DNA from: Pseudomonas ovata
Lineage (GTDB): Bacteria; Pseudomonadota; Gammaproteobacteria; Pseudomonadales; Pseudomonadaceae
Direction: 5' to 3'
Assembly (NCBI RefSeq): GCF_003131185.1
Contig: NZ_QFFU01000027.1
Coordinates: forward strand, 27,359 to 91,358
Length of the DNA: 64,000 nt
In this document: piece after piece, positions 48,160-56,493 of the stretch
Position numbering within the stretch: position 1 is the stretch's first letter
Layout of the letters: each line of letters opens with the position of its first letter
Notes under the pieces: model-generated
Told to the model about the DNA's origin: nothing
The model's database searches: none
The model's input: only the letters and a program-made list of their open reading frames with translations
Made by a program: the position numbers and the translations under genes

Positions 48160-49506
48160 ATGAACAATACGACGTCTCATCAAGGACGCCTCAAGTCGTT
48201 GCGCGCAGCCGGTATCGGCAATGCGCTTGAATGGTTCGACTGGACCCTGTACGCCACCTTTTCGGTGTACCTGGCCCGCAATCTGTTCGACAAGACCGAT
48301 GCGCGCTCGGCGATGCTCGCGACGCTTGCGGTGTTTGCGGTTGGCTTTGTCGCACGCCCTGTCGGCGGATGGTTGTTTGGCCGACTGAGCGACCGACTGG
48401 GGCGCCGGACCATCATGGTGCTCACCATGCTGCTGCTTGCGATCAGCAGCCTGGGCATCGCGCTGATCCCTGACTATCAAAGCATCGGCCTGTATGCCTC
48501 GGTCGCGTTGCTGTTTTTCCGGCTTATGCAGGGGCTCGCCCATGGTGGCGAGACCGGCGTCTCCTACACCTATGTCGCCGAGATCGCCCCAAGTAAACAC
48601 CGTGGATTATGGTCGAGTTCGGTCTATGTGGGGGTGACGCTCGGGGTGATGGCGGCCACGGCTGTGGCGGCGACACTCACCTGGCTGCTGGGGGCGCAGG
48701 CCATGGGTGACTACGGCTGGAGGATTGGCTTCGCCATCGGTGGCGTACTTGGCATTTATGCGCTGTTTCTGCGCCGCAGCGCGCAGGAGTCCGATGTGTT
48801 CGTCGCGCAGCAGGGGCAAGCGCAGCCGTCGCGCAAGCTGACCACCGCAGAGGTGCTACGCGTCGCGCGTAACATCGTCATGCTGGCAGCCGCAGCCAAT
48901 GTCACTTACTACGCCTGGGTCACGTTCGGCGCTTCGACGGCGATTGCGCAAGGTATGGACGCTACGGGCGCTTATGTCGCCAGTCTTCTCGCACAGATCC
49001 TCTGTGTGTGCTGGTTGCCGGTCTGCGGCATGTTGTCCGATCGGGTAGGCCGCCGACCCATGGTCATTGCCTGGGGCGTGGGCGTGATCGTGCTGACCTA
49101 TCCGCTCTCGATCCTGGTGACCACTGAGCCCTGGACGCTGTTCCTGGCCCAGGTGCTGGGGCTCGGTGCCTGGTCGTTGATCGCGGCGATTTTCCCCGCG
49201 GTGCTGTCCGAGCAGGTTCCCACCCAGGCACGGGCCCAGGGCGTCGGCTTGGTCTCGTCGGTGTCCGTGGCGATCTTTGGCGGCACGGCCCCCTATCTGC
49301 ACAACTATCTGGGTGGCGCCGACCTTGGCTATCTGTACGTCAGCTATGTCATCGGGTTAGGCGTAGTCACCGTCCTGGCGGGGTTGCTGATCGACGAAAC
49401 GGCGGGCATCGATCTTGCGCAGATCAAGGCGCCTGGTGCTCGACTCAGCGTAAACCCATTGGCTTGTCGAGCCGCAGAATCAGCCGATCAAGGGAGTGCA
49501 CATTAA
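48160..49506 (+). CDS. MFS permease, metabolite:H+ symporter (MHS) family
   Basis: A 448-residue permease. AAGIGNALEWFDWTLYATFSVYLARNLF in helix 1 is the MHS hallmark, GRLSDRLGRRTIM fills the 2-3 loop and LMQGLAHGGETGVSYTYVAEIAPSKHRG follows helix 4. The family imports dicarboxylates, shikimate, proline/betaine and similar. Its stop overlaps the start of the dimethylformamidase-like gene (TAATG), so transporter and enzyme are produced together and probably share a substrate. Confidence 0.9.
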   Translation: MNNTTSHQGRLKSLRAAGIGNALEWFDWTLYATFSVYLARNLFDKTDARSAMLATLAVFAVGFVARPVGGWLFGRLSDRLGRRTIMVLTMLLLAISSLGIALIPDYQSIGLYASVALLFFRLMQGLAHGGETGVSYTYVAEIAPSKHRGLWSSSVYVGVTLGVMAATAVAATLTWLLGAQAMGDYGWRIGFAIGGVLGIYALFLRRSAQESDVFVAQQGQAQPSRKLTTAEVLRVARNIVMLAAAANVTYYAWVTFGASTAIAQGMDATGAYVASLLAQILCVCWLPVCGMLSDRVGRRPMVIAWGVGVIVLTYPLSILVTTEPWTLFLAQVLGLGAWSLIAAIFPAVLSEQVPTQARAQGVGLVSSVSVAIFGGTAPYLHNYLGGADLGYLYVSYVIGLGVVTVLAGLLIDETAGIDLAQIKAPGARLSVNPLACRAAESADQGSAH

Positions 49507-51170
49507 TGAACGCAACAGACCTGAAAAAAGCCGCTGCGCGAGGTGAGCGACCGGGCGCCGGCGTGACGGTCAGCCAGATTTCAGGACCGCGCCAGGCCGC
49601 ACGCGAGACCTGGGTTGAAGTCCCTTCAGCGTCCGGCCCGGCGGCCGCCTGGTGCTACTCGGATCGCCGCGCCTACAGCCCGGGTGATTCGGTTTGCCTG
49701 TATCTGTCGTCGAACTGCCCGCAAGTGAGGCTCAGGATCTATCGCGATGGCGCCATTGCCCGCACGCTGCACACCACCGACAGCCTTGATGCGCGATTTC
49801 ATCCTCTGCCTGAACGTGCCTATGAGCATGGCTGCCAATGGCCCGTCTTCATGCAATGGTCAATCCCGGCGGATGCCGAGCAGGGCGGCTATATAGTGGA
49901 AGTTCAGGACGGTACTGGCAGCGTCCTGGGGCATCATCTGTTTATCGTCAAGGCGCTGCGCAAGCGTATCGATGCCTTGGTGCTCGTCGCGGCCACATCG
50001 ACGTGGGCCGCTTATAACGACTGGGGCGGTGCCAATCATTACTTTGGCCTTCACCCCGGTACGCCGCGCGGCCGCTCACCCTTGCTGTCGGCACAGCGTC
50101 CCTGGGCGCGAGGGCAGGTGTGGCTGCCGGAGGATGCACCACGTTGCGTCAACGCGAACCGGCCCCGCCAGCCAGGCCCGGCGCGCTATGAGTTCATCGA
50201 GTGGGCGGGCCTTAACGGCTACGCCAAGTACTACGCGCTGGCGGGGTGGGCGTCTTATGAGAGGCCCTTTTTGATCTGGGCCGAACAGCAAGGTTATCCG
50301 GTGCATATCCTGACCCAGGACGACTTGCATCATGACCCGCATGCGCTTGAGGGCTACGCCTGTGCCGTTTTCGTCGGGCACGATGAGTACTGGACGCGGG
50401 AAATGCGCGACCATGTCGACGCCTTTGTCGAGGAGGGCGGCAAGGTCGCGCGCTTCGCCGGCAATTTCATGTGGCAGATTCGCCTGGAGGATGAGGGGCG
50501 CCGGCAGGTGGCCTACAAGTACGATGCCGGTGCGCTCGATCCTGTGGCGGCTACCGACCCTCACCGGTTGACGGGGGCCTGGGAAGATCCGAGGGTCAAT
50601 GACCCCGGGGCAACGACTTTCGGGGTGAATGCGCTGCGCGGGATATACGGCAGCTTTGGGGGCATGGCACCGCGCAACCCGCGCGGGTACACGGTCTTCA
50701 GGCCTGGGCACTGGGCGTTCATGGGGACGGGCCTCGGCTACGCGGACATGTTCGGAGACGAAGCCAACATTTTTGGCTACGAGGTGGATGGCCTGGAATA
50801 CACCTTCATCAACGGCCTCCCGGAACCGCTCGGCACGGATGGGGCGCCCTGCGGGTTGCAAATTCTCGCCATGGGCTGGGCGACCAATGCCGAGCATGGC
50901 CGGTCCGAGGATGTCTATTCATTCATGCTCGGCGATGGCGATGCCCGGTTTCGTGCGTCCATCCTGGCGCCCGACCTGAGCGACGCCAGCATCGATGTGC
51001 ATAGCCGCGGGGCCGGCATGGTGGTGCACTTTCAAAAAGGTCGAGGTGAAGTCTTCACCGCCGCCACGTGCGAATGGGTACATGGGCTCAAGCAGGCAGA
51101 CGTTTACACGGTGACGATCACAAAAAATGTGCTTGAGCGTTTCTTGCGCACTGCACAGGAGGTCCGCTGA
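49506..51170 (+). CDS. N,N-dimethylformamidase large-subunit-like protein
   Basis: A 554-residue protein. Its central and C-terminal parts (SRPLLSAQRPW-type turn, FIEWAGLNGYAKYYALAGWASYERPFLIWAEQQGYPVHILTQDDLHHDPHALEGYACAVFVGHDEYWTREMRDHVDAFVEEGGKVARFAGNFMWQIR) match the large subunit of dimethylformamidase, a mononuclear-iron amidohydrolase whose iron is held by Tyr and Glu. No small alpha subunit gene is seen. The N-terminal 150 residues look like a beta-sandwich. Translationally coupled to the MHS permease. An amide or N-alkyl compound is the probable substrate, but the exact one is unknown. Confidence 0.8.
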   Translation: MNATDLKKAAARGERPGAGVTVSQISGPRQAARETWVEVPSASGPAAAWCYSDRRAYSPGDSVCLYLSSNCPQVRLRIYRDGAIARTLHTTDSLDARFHPLPERAYEHGCQWPVFMQWSIPADAEQGGYIVEVQDGTGSVLGHHLFIVKALRKRIDALVLVAATSTWAAYNDWGGANHYFGLHPGTPRGRSPLLSAQRPWARGQVWLPEDAPRCVNANRPRQPGPARYEFIEWAGLNGYAKYYALAGWASYERPFLIWAEQQGYPVHILTQDDLHHDPHALEGYACAVFVGHDEYWTREMRDHVDAFVEEGGKVARFAGNFMWQIRLEDEGRRQVAYKYDAGALDPVAATDPHRLTGAWEDPRVNDPGATTFGVNALRGIYGSFGGMAPRNPRGYTVFRPGHWAFMGTGLGYADMFGDEANIFGYEVDGLEYTFINGLPEPLGTDGAPCGLQILAMGWATNAEHGRSEDVYSFMLGDGDARFRASILAPDLSDASIDVHSRGAGMVVHFQKGRGEVFTAATCEWVHGLKQADVYTVTITKNVLERFLRTAQEVR

Positions 51171-51247
51171 ACGCCTTGAATCCGAGCCACGGGGCCTGAA
51201 TGGGTGAGCGGCCTGGGCCCTAAACGAAAGGCGCTGCCCTGAAACAG

Positions 51248-51274
51248 TAAAACCGCGCAAAGGCGCGGTTTTAC
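51248..51274. terminator. Bidirectional terminator
   Basis: GTAAAACCGCGC-AAAG-GCGCGGTTTTAC is a 12-bp stem with a tetraloop, with A and T tracts usable on either strand. It lies between the convergent dimethylformamidase-like gene and ychF. Confidence 0.85.
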
Positions 51275-51322
51275 TTGGGTTTCTCAGTGTTTCAGAACAC
51301 ATCCTGACACTTGATGGGCCGA

Positions 51323-52423
51323 TCAGACGTTGAAACGGAAGTGCAGCACATCACCGTCCTTGACGATGTAGTCCTTGCCTTCCAGACGCCATTTACCGGC
51401 TTCCTTGGCCCCGGCCTCACCCTTGAACTGGATGAAGTCGTTGTACGCCACGCATTCGGCGCGGATAAAGCCTTTTTCGAAGTCGGTGTGGATCACACCG
51501 GCTGCCTGTGGCGCGGTAGCGCCCACCTTGACGGTCCAGGCGCGCACTTCTTCAACGCCAGCGGTGAAGTAGGTCTGCAGGTTGAGCATTTCGTAACCGG
51601 CACGAATCACCCGGTTCAGGCCAGGCTCTTCCAGGCCCAGGGCCTCCAGGAACATGTCCTTTTCTTCACCGTCATCGAGTTCGGCGATTTCCGCCTCGAT
51701 CTTGTTGCACACCGGCACCAGCATCGCGCCTTCTTCTTCGGCGATGGCGCGAACCACGTCCAGCAGCGGGTTGTTCTCGAAACCGTCTTCGGCGACGTTG
51801 GCGATGTACATGACCGGCTTGGTGGTCAGCAGGTGGAAGCCACGGATGACCGCTTTCTCGTCAGCGCTCATGTGCTTCATCAGGCTGCGCGCAGGCTTGC
51901 CTTCGGTGAAGTGGGCAATCAACTGTTCCAGCAGGCCTTTCTGGACCACGGCTTCCTTGTCGCCGCCCTTGGCGTTGCGCGTGACTTTCTGCAGTTGCTT
52001 CTCGCAGCTGTCGAGGTCGGCGAAGATCAGCTCAAGGTCGATGATCTCGATGTCGCGCTTGGGGTCGACGCTGTTGGAAACGTGAATCACGTTCTCGTCT
52101 TCGAAGCAGCGCACCACGTGGGCGATGGCATCGGTTTCGCGGATGTTGGCCAGAAACTTGTTGCCCAGGCCTTCACCTTTGGACGCGCCAGCCACAAGAC
52201 CTGCGATGTCGACGAATTCCATGGTGGTCGGCAGGATGCGCTTGGGGTTGACGATCGCCGCCAGGGCCGCCAGGCGTGGGTCCGGCATGGGCACGATGCC
52301 GCTGTTCGGTTCGATGGTGCAGAAGGGAAAGTTCTCTGCCGCGATGCCGGATTTGGTCAGGGCATTGAACAGGGTGGACTTGCCGACGTTAGGCAGGCCG
52401 ACGATGCCGCAATTGAATCCCAT
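51323..52423 (-). CDS. ychF: Redox-regulated ATPase/GTPase YchF (OLA1 family)
   Basis: A 366-residue P-loop NTPase of the Obg-related YchF family. G1 is GLPNVGKST (residues 8-16), G3 FVDIAG, and the NKxD position reads CNKIEAE, giving ATP preference as in other YchF proteins. A coiled-coil section and a C-terminal TGS domain (TYFTAGVEEVRAWTVKVGATAPQAAGVIHTDFEKGFIRAECV) follow. It binds ribosomes and acts in stress and translation control. Last gene of the minus-strand group prs-rplY-pth-ychF, 20 nt after pth. Confidence 0.97.
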   Translation of the reverse strand: MGFNCGIVGLPNVGKSTLFNALTKSGIAAENFPFCTIEPNSGIVPMPDPRLAALAAIVNPKRILPTTMEFVDIAGLVAGASKGEGLGNKFLANIRETDAIAHVVRCFEDENVIHVSNSVDPKRDIEIIDLELIFADLDSCEKQLQKVTRNAKGGDKEAVVQKGLLEQLIAHFTEGKPARSLMKHMSADEKAVIRGFHLLTTKPVMYIANVAEDGFENNPLLDVVRAIAEEEGAMLVPVCNKIEAEIAELDDGEEKDMFLEALGLEEPGLNRVIRAGYEMLNLQTYFTAGVEEVRAWTVKVGATAPQAAGVIHTDFEKGFIRAECVAYNDFIQFKGEAGAKEAGKWRLEGKDYIVKDGDVLHFRFNV

Positions 52424-52443
52424 GGTGTTCCCCTCGTGTGATG

Positions 52444-53028
52444 TCAGGCCTTCTGGCTGTGCAGGTTTTTCATCGCGCGGTTCCATTCACCGGCGAGGAT
52501 GTCCGGCAGCACGCCGAGGGCAAAGTCGATACTGGCGTCAATTTTTTCCTGTTCGGCGCGTGGCGCACGACCCAGGACAAAACCGGACACCTTGCTCGCA
52601 TCGCCCGGGTGGCCGATGCCGACCCGCAAGCGATGGAAAGTATTCTGGTTACCGAGCTGCGCGATGATGTCGCGCAGGCCGTTGTGGCCGCCATGACCGC
52701 CGCCAACCTTCAGTTTGGCAACGCCTGGGGGGAGATCGAGTTCGTCGTGGGCCACCAGGATTTCATCGAGACCGATGCGGTAGAAGCCGGCAAGGGCTGC
52801 CACGGCCTGGCCGCTGCGGTTCATGTAGGTGGTGGGGATCAGCAGACGAACATCCTGACCCTGGTGCGAGAAGCGCCCGGTCAGGCCAAAGAATTTGCGC
52901 TCGGCGACGAGATTGACCCGTTCAGCCGCAGCGATACGCTCAACGAAAAAAGCCCCTGCGTTATGCCGGGTCTGTTCGTATTCGGCGCCTGGATTTCCCA
53001 GGCCAACGATCAGTTTTATGGCGCTCAC
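52444..53028 (-). CDS. pth: Peptidyl-tRNA hydrolase
   Basis: A 194-residue enzyme that frees tRNA from stalled peptidyl-tRNA. LIVGLGNPGAEYEQTRHNAGAFFVE holds the substrate Asn and catalytic His22. MNRSGQAVAAL and AHDELDLPPGVAKLKVGGGHGGHNGLRDI are the other signatures. The start is GTG at 53028, giving the usual length. It is followed after 20 nt by ychF. Confidence 0.97.
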   Translation of the reverse strand: MSAIKLIVGLGNPGAEYEQTRHNAGAFFVERIAAAERVNLVAERKFFGLTGRFSHQGQDVRLLIPTTYMNRSGQAVAALAGFYRIGLDEILVAHDELDLPPGVAKLKVGGGHGGHNGLRDIIAQLGNQNTFHRLRVGIGHPGDASKVSGFVLGRAPRAEQEKIDASIDFALGVLPDILAGEWNRAMKNLHSQKA

Positions 53029-53171
53029 GACAGGGGCTCTTCCTTGGAGTTGTGGATAACATCGGCCGCGCGGGGCGGCGGTGGACAAAAATGGCTCATT
53101 TACCGGTGTAAACGCTGCGATTCAGGCCCGCGATGTTATCAGAGCAACTCGGCGTTACCAGGTAATGAAAA

Positions 53172-53780
53172 TTACTCGGCAGCGCCTTCTTCACCTGCTT
53201 CTTCTTCAGCAGCAACACGTGGCGCGTGAACGTTGGCGATTGCCAGGTCGGTGCCGTGTGCCAGTGCTACGAACTCGACGCCTTTAGGGGCCTTGAGGTC
53301 GGACAGGTGAATGATGGTGCCGATTTCAGCGTTGCCCAGGTCAACTTCGATGAACTCAGGCAGGTCTTTCGGCAGAACGCTCACTTCCAGCTCGGTGGTA
53401 GTGTGCGAGATCTCGCCGCCTTTCTTGACCGGGGCTTCTTCGTTGATGAAGTGAACCGGAACCAGAGCGGTCAGTTTCTGACCGGCAACGACGCGGACGA
53501 AGTCAGCGTGCAGTACGTGACCCTTGGCCGGGTGACGCTGCAGGGCCTTGATCACGATGTCCTGCTTCTTGCCGCCGACGTTCAGCGAGATAACGTGGCT
53601 GAAAGCAGCTTCGTTTTCGATCAGTTTGGCGAGTTCCTTGGCCAGCAGGCTGATGGACTCAGGGGCCTTGTCACCACCGTAGATAACGGCAGGAACCTGG
53701 CTGGCGAGACGACGCAGGCGGCGGCTCGCACCTTTCCCCAGGTCGGAACGCACTTCAGCATTCAGAGTAAAATCGTTCAT
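53172..53780 (-). CDS. rplY: 50S ribosomal protein L25/general stress protein Ctc
   Basis: A 202-residue L25 of the long (Ctc/TL5) type: the 5S-rRNA-binding domain (FTLNAEVRSDLGKGASRRLRRLASQVPAVIYGG) and a C-terminal TL5-like beta domain (PVHFINEEAPVKKGGEISHTTTELEVSVLPKDLPEFIEVDLGNAEIGTIIHLSDL). It ends in an Ala/Glu-rich tail. It lies between prs and pth on the minus strand, after the terminator of prs. Confidence 0.97.
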   Translation of the reverse strand: MNDFTLNAEVRSDLGKGASRRLRRLASQVPAVIYGGDKAPESISLLAKELAKLIENEAAFSHVISLNVGGKKQDIVIKALQRHPAKGHVLHADFVRVVAGQKLTALVPVHFINEEAPVKKGGEISHTTTELEVSVLPKDLPEFIEVDLGNAEIGTIIHLSDLKAPKGVEFVALAHGTDLAIANVHAPRVAAEEEAGEEGAAE

Positions 53781-53844
53781 GTTGTATCTCCAAAATAGCC
53801 ATATTCACCCTGGCGTTTGCGACCAGCGCCAGGGCGATACGGGC

Positions 53845-53886
53845 AAAAAAGCCCCGCCCTGACCGAATGTCAGGGCGGGGCGCTTT
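53845..53886 (-). terminator. Strong Rho-independent terminator after prs
   Basis: GCCCCGCCCTGAC and GTCAGGGCGGGGC pair in a perfect 13-bp stem with a 5-nt loop; on the minus strand TTTTTT follows. It separates prs from rplY, so rplY needs its own promoter or read-through. Confidence 0.85.
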
Positions 53887-53918
53887 TCGAGGCGGGATGC
53901 AGGCTTCGGGCAGGGCCC

Positions 53919-54860
53919 TTAGCGGAACATCGCGCTGATCGATTCTTCGTTGCTGATGCGGCGAACCGCTTCAGCGACTACCGGCGCGATATCCAGTTGA
54001 CGGATACGGCTGCAGGCTTGTGCGGCGGCGGACAACGGGATGGTGTTGGTCACCACCAGTTCGTCGAGCACGGAATTTTCGATGTTCTCGATCGCACGGC
54101 CCGACAGCACAGGGTGTGTGCAGTAGGCGAAGACCTTGGCCGCGCCATGCTCTTTCAGAGCCTTGGCGGCATGGCACAGGGTACCGGCAGTGTCGACCAT
54201 GTCGTCGACCAGAATACAGGTGCGCCCTTCGACGTCGCCGATGATATGCATCACTTCGGAGTGATTGGCTTTCTCACGGCGTTTGTCGATGATCCCGAGA
54301 TCGACACCCAGCGACTTGGCAACGGCACGTGCACGCACGACGCCACCAATGTCCGGAGAGACGATCATCAGGTTTTCAAAGCGCTGGTCCTCGATGTCGT
54401 CGACCAGCACGGGCGAACCGTAGATGTTGTCGACGGGGATATCGAAGAAACCCTGGATCTGGTCAGCGTGCAGATCAACCGTGAGCACACGATCGATCCC
54501 CACCACGGTGAGCATGTCAGCAACCACTTTGGCGCTGATGGCAACACGTGCGGAACGCGGGCGGCGATCCTGGCGGGCATAACCGAAATAGGGAATCACA
54601 GCAGTGATCCGGGACGCTGAGGAACGGCGGAAGGCATCTGCCATCACGACGAGTTCCATCAGGTTATCGTTGGTCGGTGCGCAAGTCGGCTGGATGATGA
54701 AGACGTCTTTACCGCGAACGTTTTCATTGATCTCAGCGCTGATTTCGCCGTCGGAGAACTTGCTGACGGAGACATCACCCAGAGGGATATGCAGCTGACG
54801 TACTACACGCCGAGCCAGATCGGGGTTGGCATTCCCCGTAAAGACCATCATCTTGGACAC
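53919..54860 (-). CDS. prs: Ribose-phosphate pyrophosphokinase (PRPP synthase)
   Basis: A 313-residue enzyme making PRPP from ribose 5-phosphate and ATP. YARQDRRPRSARVAISAKVVADML, the metal-binding VDLHADQIQGFFDIPVDN and the PRPP loop ILVDDMVDTAGT are intact. It starts with GTG at 54860 (VSKMMVF), three codons before an ATG, as in other Pseudomonas. It is directly downstream of tRNA-Gln on the minus strand. Confidence 0.97.
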   Translation of the reverse strand: MSKMMVFTGNANPDLARRVVRQLHIPLGDVSVSKFSDGEISAEINENVRGKDVFIIQPTCAPTNDNLMELVVMADAFRRSSASRITAVIPYFGYARQDRRPRSARVAISAKVVADMLTVVGIDRVLTVDLHADQIQGFFDIPVDNIYGSPVLVDDIEDQRFENLMIVSPDIGGVVRARAVAKSLGVDLGIIDKRREKANHSEVMHIIGDVEGRTCILVDDMVDTAGTLCHAAKALKEHGAAKVFAYCTHPVLSGRAIENIENSVLDELVVTNTIPLSAAAQACSRIRQLDIAPVVAEAVRRISNEESISAMFR

Positions 54861-54907
54861 GCGCAGTACCTGGAGGCTGAGGGTAACCTGGATGAGTATA
54901 GAGAAAA

Positions 54908-54982
54908 TGGCAGGGGCGGCTGGATTCGAACCAACGCATGGCAGGATCAAAACCTGCTGCCTTACCGCTTGGCGACGCCCCT
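54908..54982 (-). tRNA. tRNA-Gln (TTG)
   Basis: A 75-nt tRNA with encoded CCA: acceptor AGGGGCG/CGCCCCT, anticodon stem GCAGG/CCTGC, loop TTTTGAT with anticodon TTG, and T-arm GGTTCGAATCC. It lies between ispE and prs. Confidence 0.95.
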
Positions 54983-55020
54983 GTAGGTGATGCTGATGAG
55001 TGCCTGGCACTCTGTTCCTG

Positions 55021-55875
55021 TTACAAATTTTGCAGTGTTCGGTGCAATAACGAAGTATTGCTGCCTTTGGCTACAAACCCTGTAAGGGTATCTGCAAGAA
55101 GGGCCGAGACTTTATCAGCTTCAGCTTTGTTTGGGAAGGCCCCAAACACACAACTTCCAGTTCCAGTCAGTTTTGCATCGGTATATTTACCGAGCTGTTT
55201 CAATGCGTTAGAGACTTCTGGATAACGCCTTTCAACCACTGCCTGACAGTCATTTCGACCGTTTCCCTCGGGAACGGGGCGCACTTTAATGGGCTTGGAA
55301 TCACGTGTCAACAAAGGATCTGAAAATATTTCTGCAGTACTTACAGCCACTTGTGGCACCAGTACCAGATACCAGGGTTCTTCGGGGGTTACCGGGGTCA
55401 GGATTTCGCCCACGCCTTCGGCAAAGGCGGCCTGCCCGCGAATGAACACCGGCACGTCTGCTCCCAGGCTCAGGCCCAGTGCAGCGAGGCGGTTTTCATC
55501 CCAGCCCAGTTGCCACAGATGATTGAGGGCGAGCAGGGTAGTGGCGGCATCCGAGCTGCCGCCACCGATGCCGCCGCCCATGGGCAGGCGCTTGTCGAGC
55601 CAGATGTCGATGCCCTGTGTGCAGCCCGATTGCTGTTGCAGGGCACGGGCGGCGCGCACGATCAGGTTGCTGTCGTGGGCTACGCCTGCGATGTCGCTGT
55701 GCAGGACCACCTGGTCGTCTTCACGCAGGGCAAAGCCCAGTTCGTCGCCATGGTCGAGAAACTGGAAGATCGTCTGCAGCTCGTGGTAACCGTCGGTACG
55801 ACGGCCGAGGATGTGCAGCATCAGGTTCAGCTTGGCCGGGGCCGGCAGGATCAGTTGCGGTGCAGCCATGCTCAT
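55021..55875 (-). CDS. ispE: 4-diphosphocytidyl-2-C-methyl-D-erythritol kinase
   Basis: A 284-residue GHMP kinase of the MEP isoprenoid pathway. LILPAPAKLNLMLHILGRRTDGYHELQT is the substrate motif with the catalytic Lys. The ATP loop is LPMGGGIGGGSSDAATTL, and GTGSCVFGAFP is the third GHMP motif. Its ATG overlaps the lolB stop (ATGA). The second methionine, at 55869, is an alternative start. Confidence 0.97.
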   Translation of the reverse strand: MSMAAPQLILPAPAKLNLMLHILGRRTDGYHELQTIFQFLDHGDELGFALREDDQVVLHSDIAGVAHDSNLIVRAARALQQQSGCTQGIDIWLDKRLPMGGGIGGGSSDAATTLLALNHLWQLGWDENRLAALGLSLGADVPVFIRGQAAFAEGVGEILTPVTPEEPWYLVLVPQVAVSTAEIFSDPLLTRDSKPIKVRPVPEGNGRNDCQAVVERRYPEVSNALKQLGKYTDAKLTGTGSCVFGAFPNKAEADKVSALLADTLTGFVAKGSNTSLLHRTLQNL

Positions 55876-56489
55876 TGCCCCAGCTTGCGCGGTTGCCAGT
55901 CCTTGACCACCAGGGTCACGTCCAGGTCCTGGCCATGCAGCTTGACCCGTTCGGGCAGCCAGTAGCCGTTCTGCTCGATATAGCTCAGGTATTCGACCTG
56001 CCAGCCATCCTGCTCAAGGCTGGCCAGGCGACTGTCGTCGTCCAGCGTCAGGCGGCTCTTGCTGTCGGGGGCCGGCAGCCCGCGAATCCACCACACCAGG
56101 TGCGAGACGGGCAGTTTCCAGCCCAGTTGCGCTTCAAGCAGGCTTTCCGGGGTGGTGGCTTCAAAGCGGCCCTGGTTGGCCACTTCCAGGCTCACTGCGC
56201 CTTCACGGCCGGTGAGCCGGGCGGCGCCGCGACCCAGGGGGCCGGACAGGCGAATATCGTAGTACTCCTGGCGCTGCAGCCAGAACAGCGTGCCGCTGCC
56301 GGAGTCTTTCGGCGCACGGATGCCGACCTTGCCGTTGATCTGCCAGCCGTCCAGGCCTGTCAGTTGCTGTTTGTGCACCCGCCATTGCGCGGGGTCGCCC
56401 TTGCCTTGCAGGGCTTCGCGAGAGCCCAGGCCGGTACAGCCGGCGAGCAGGGCAATGAGGGTGACAACGATGAAGTGGCGCAAATACAT
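55872..56489 (-). CDS. lolB: Outer-membrane lipoprotein LolB
   Basis: A 205-residue lipoprotein acceptor of the Lol system. The signal MYLRHFIVVTLIALLAGC has the lipobox LLAGC with Cys18. The mature part has the beta-barrel-like LolB fold (WQINGKVGIRAPKDSGSGTLFWLQRQEYYDIRLSGPLGRGAARLTG, and SHLVWWIRGLPAP). It receives lipoproteins from LolA and inserts them into the outer membrane. It is translationally coupled to ispE and 4 nt after the TPR gene. Confidence 0.96.
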   Translation of the reverse strand: MYLRHFIVVTLIALLAGCTGLGSREALQGKGDPAQWRVHKQQLTGLDGWQINGKVGIRAPKDSGSGTLFWLQRQEYYDIRLSGPLGRGAARLTGREGAVSLEVANQGRFEATTPESLLEAQLGWKLPVSHLVWWIRGLPAPDSKSRLTLDDDSRLASLEQDGWQVEYLSYIEQNGYWLPERVKLHGQDLDVTLVVKDWQPRKLGQ

Positions 56490-56493
56490 GGAT

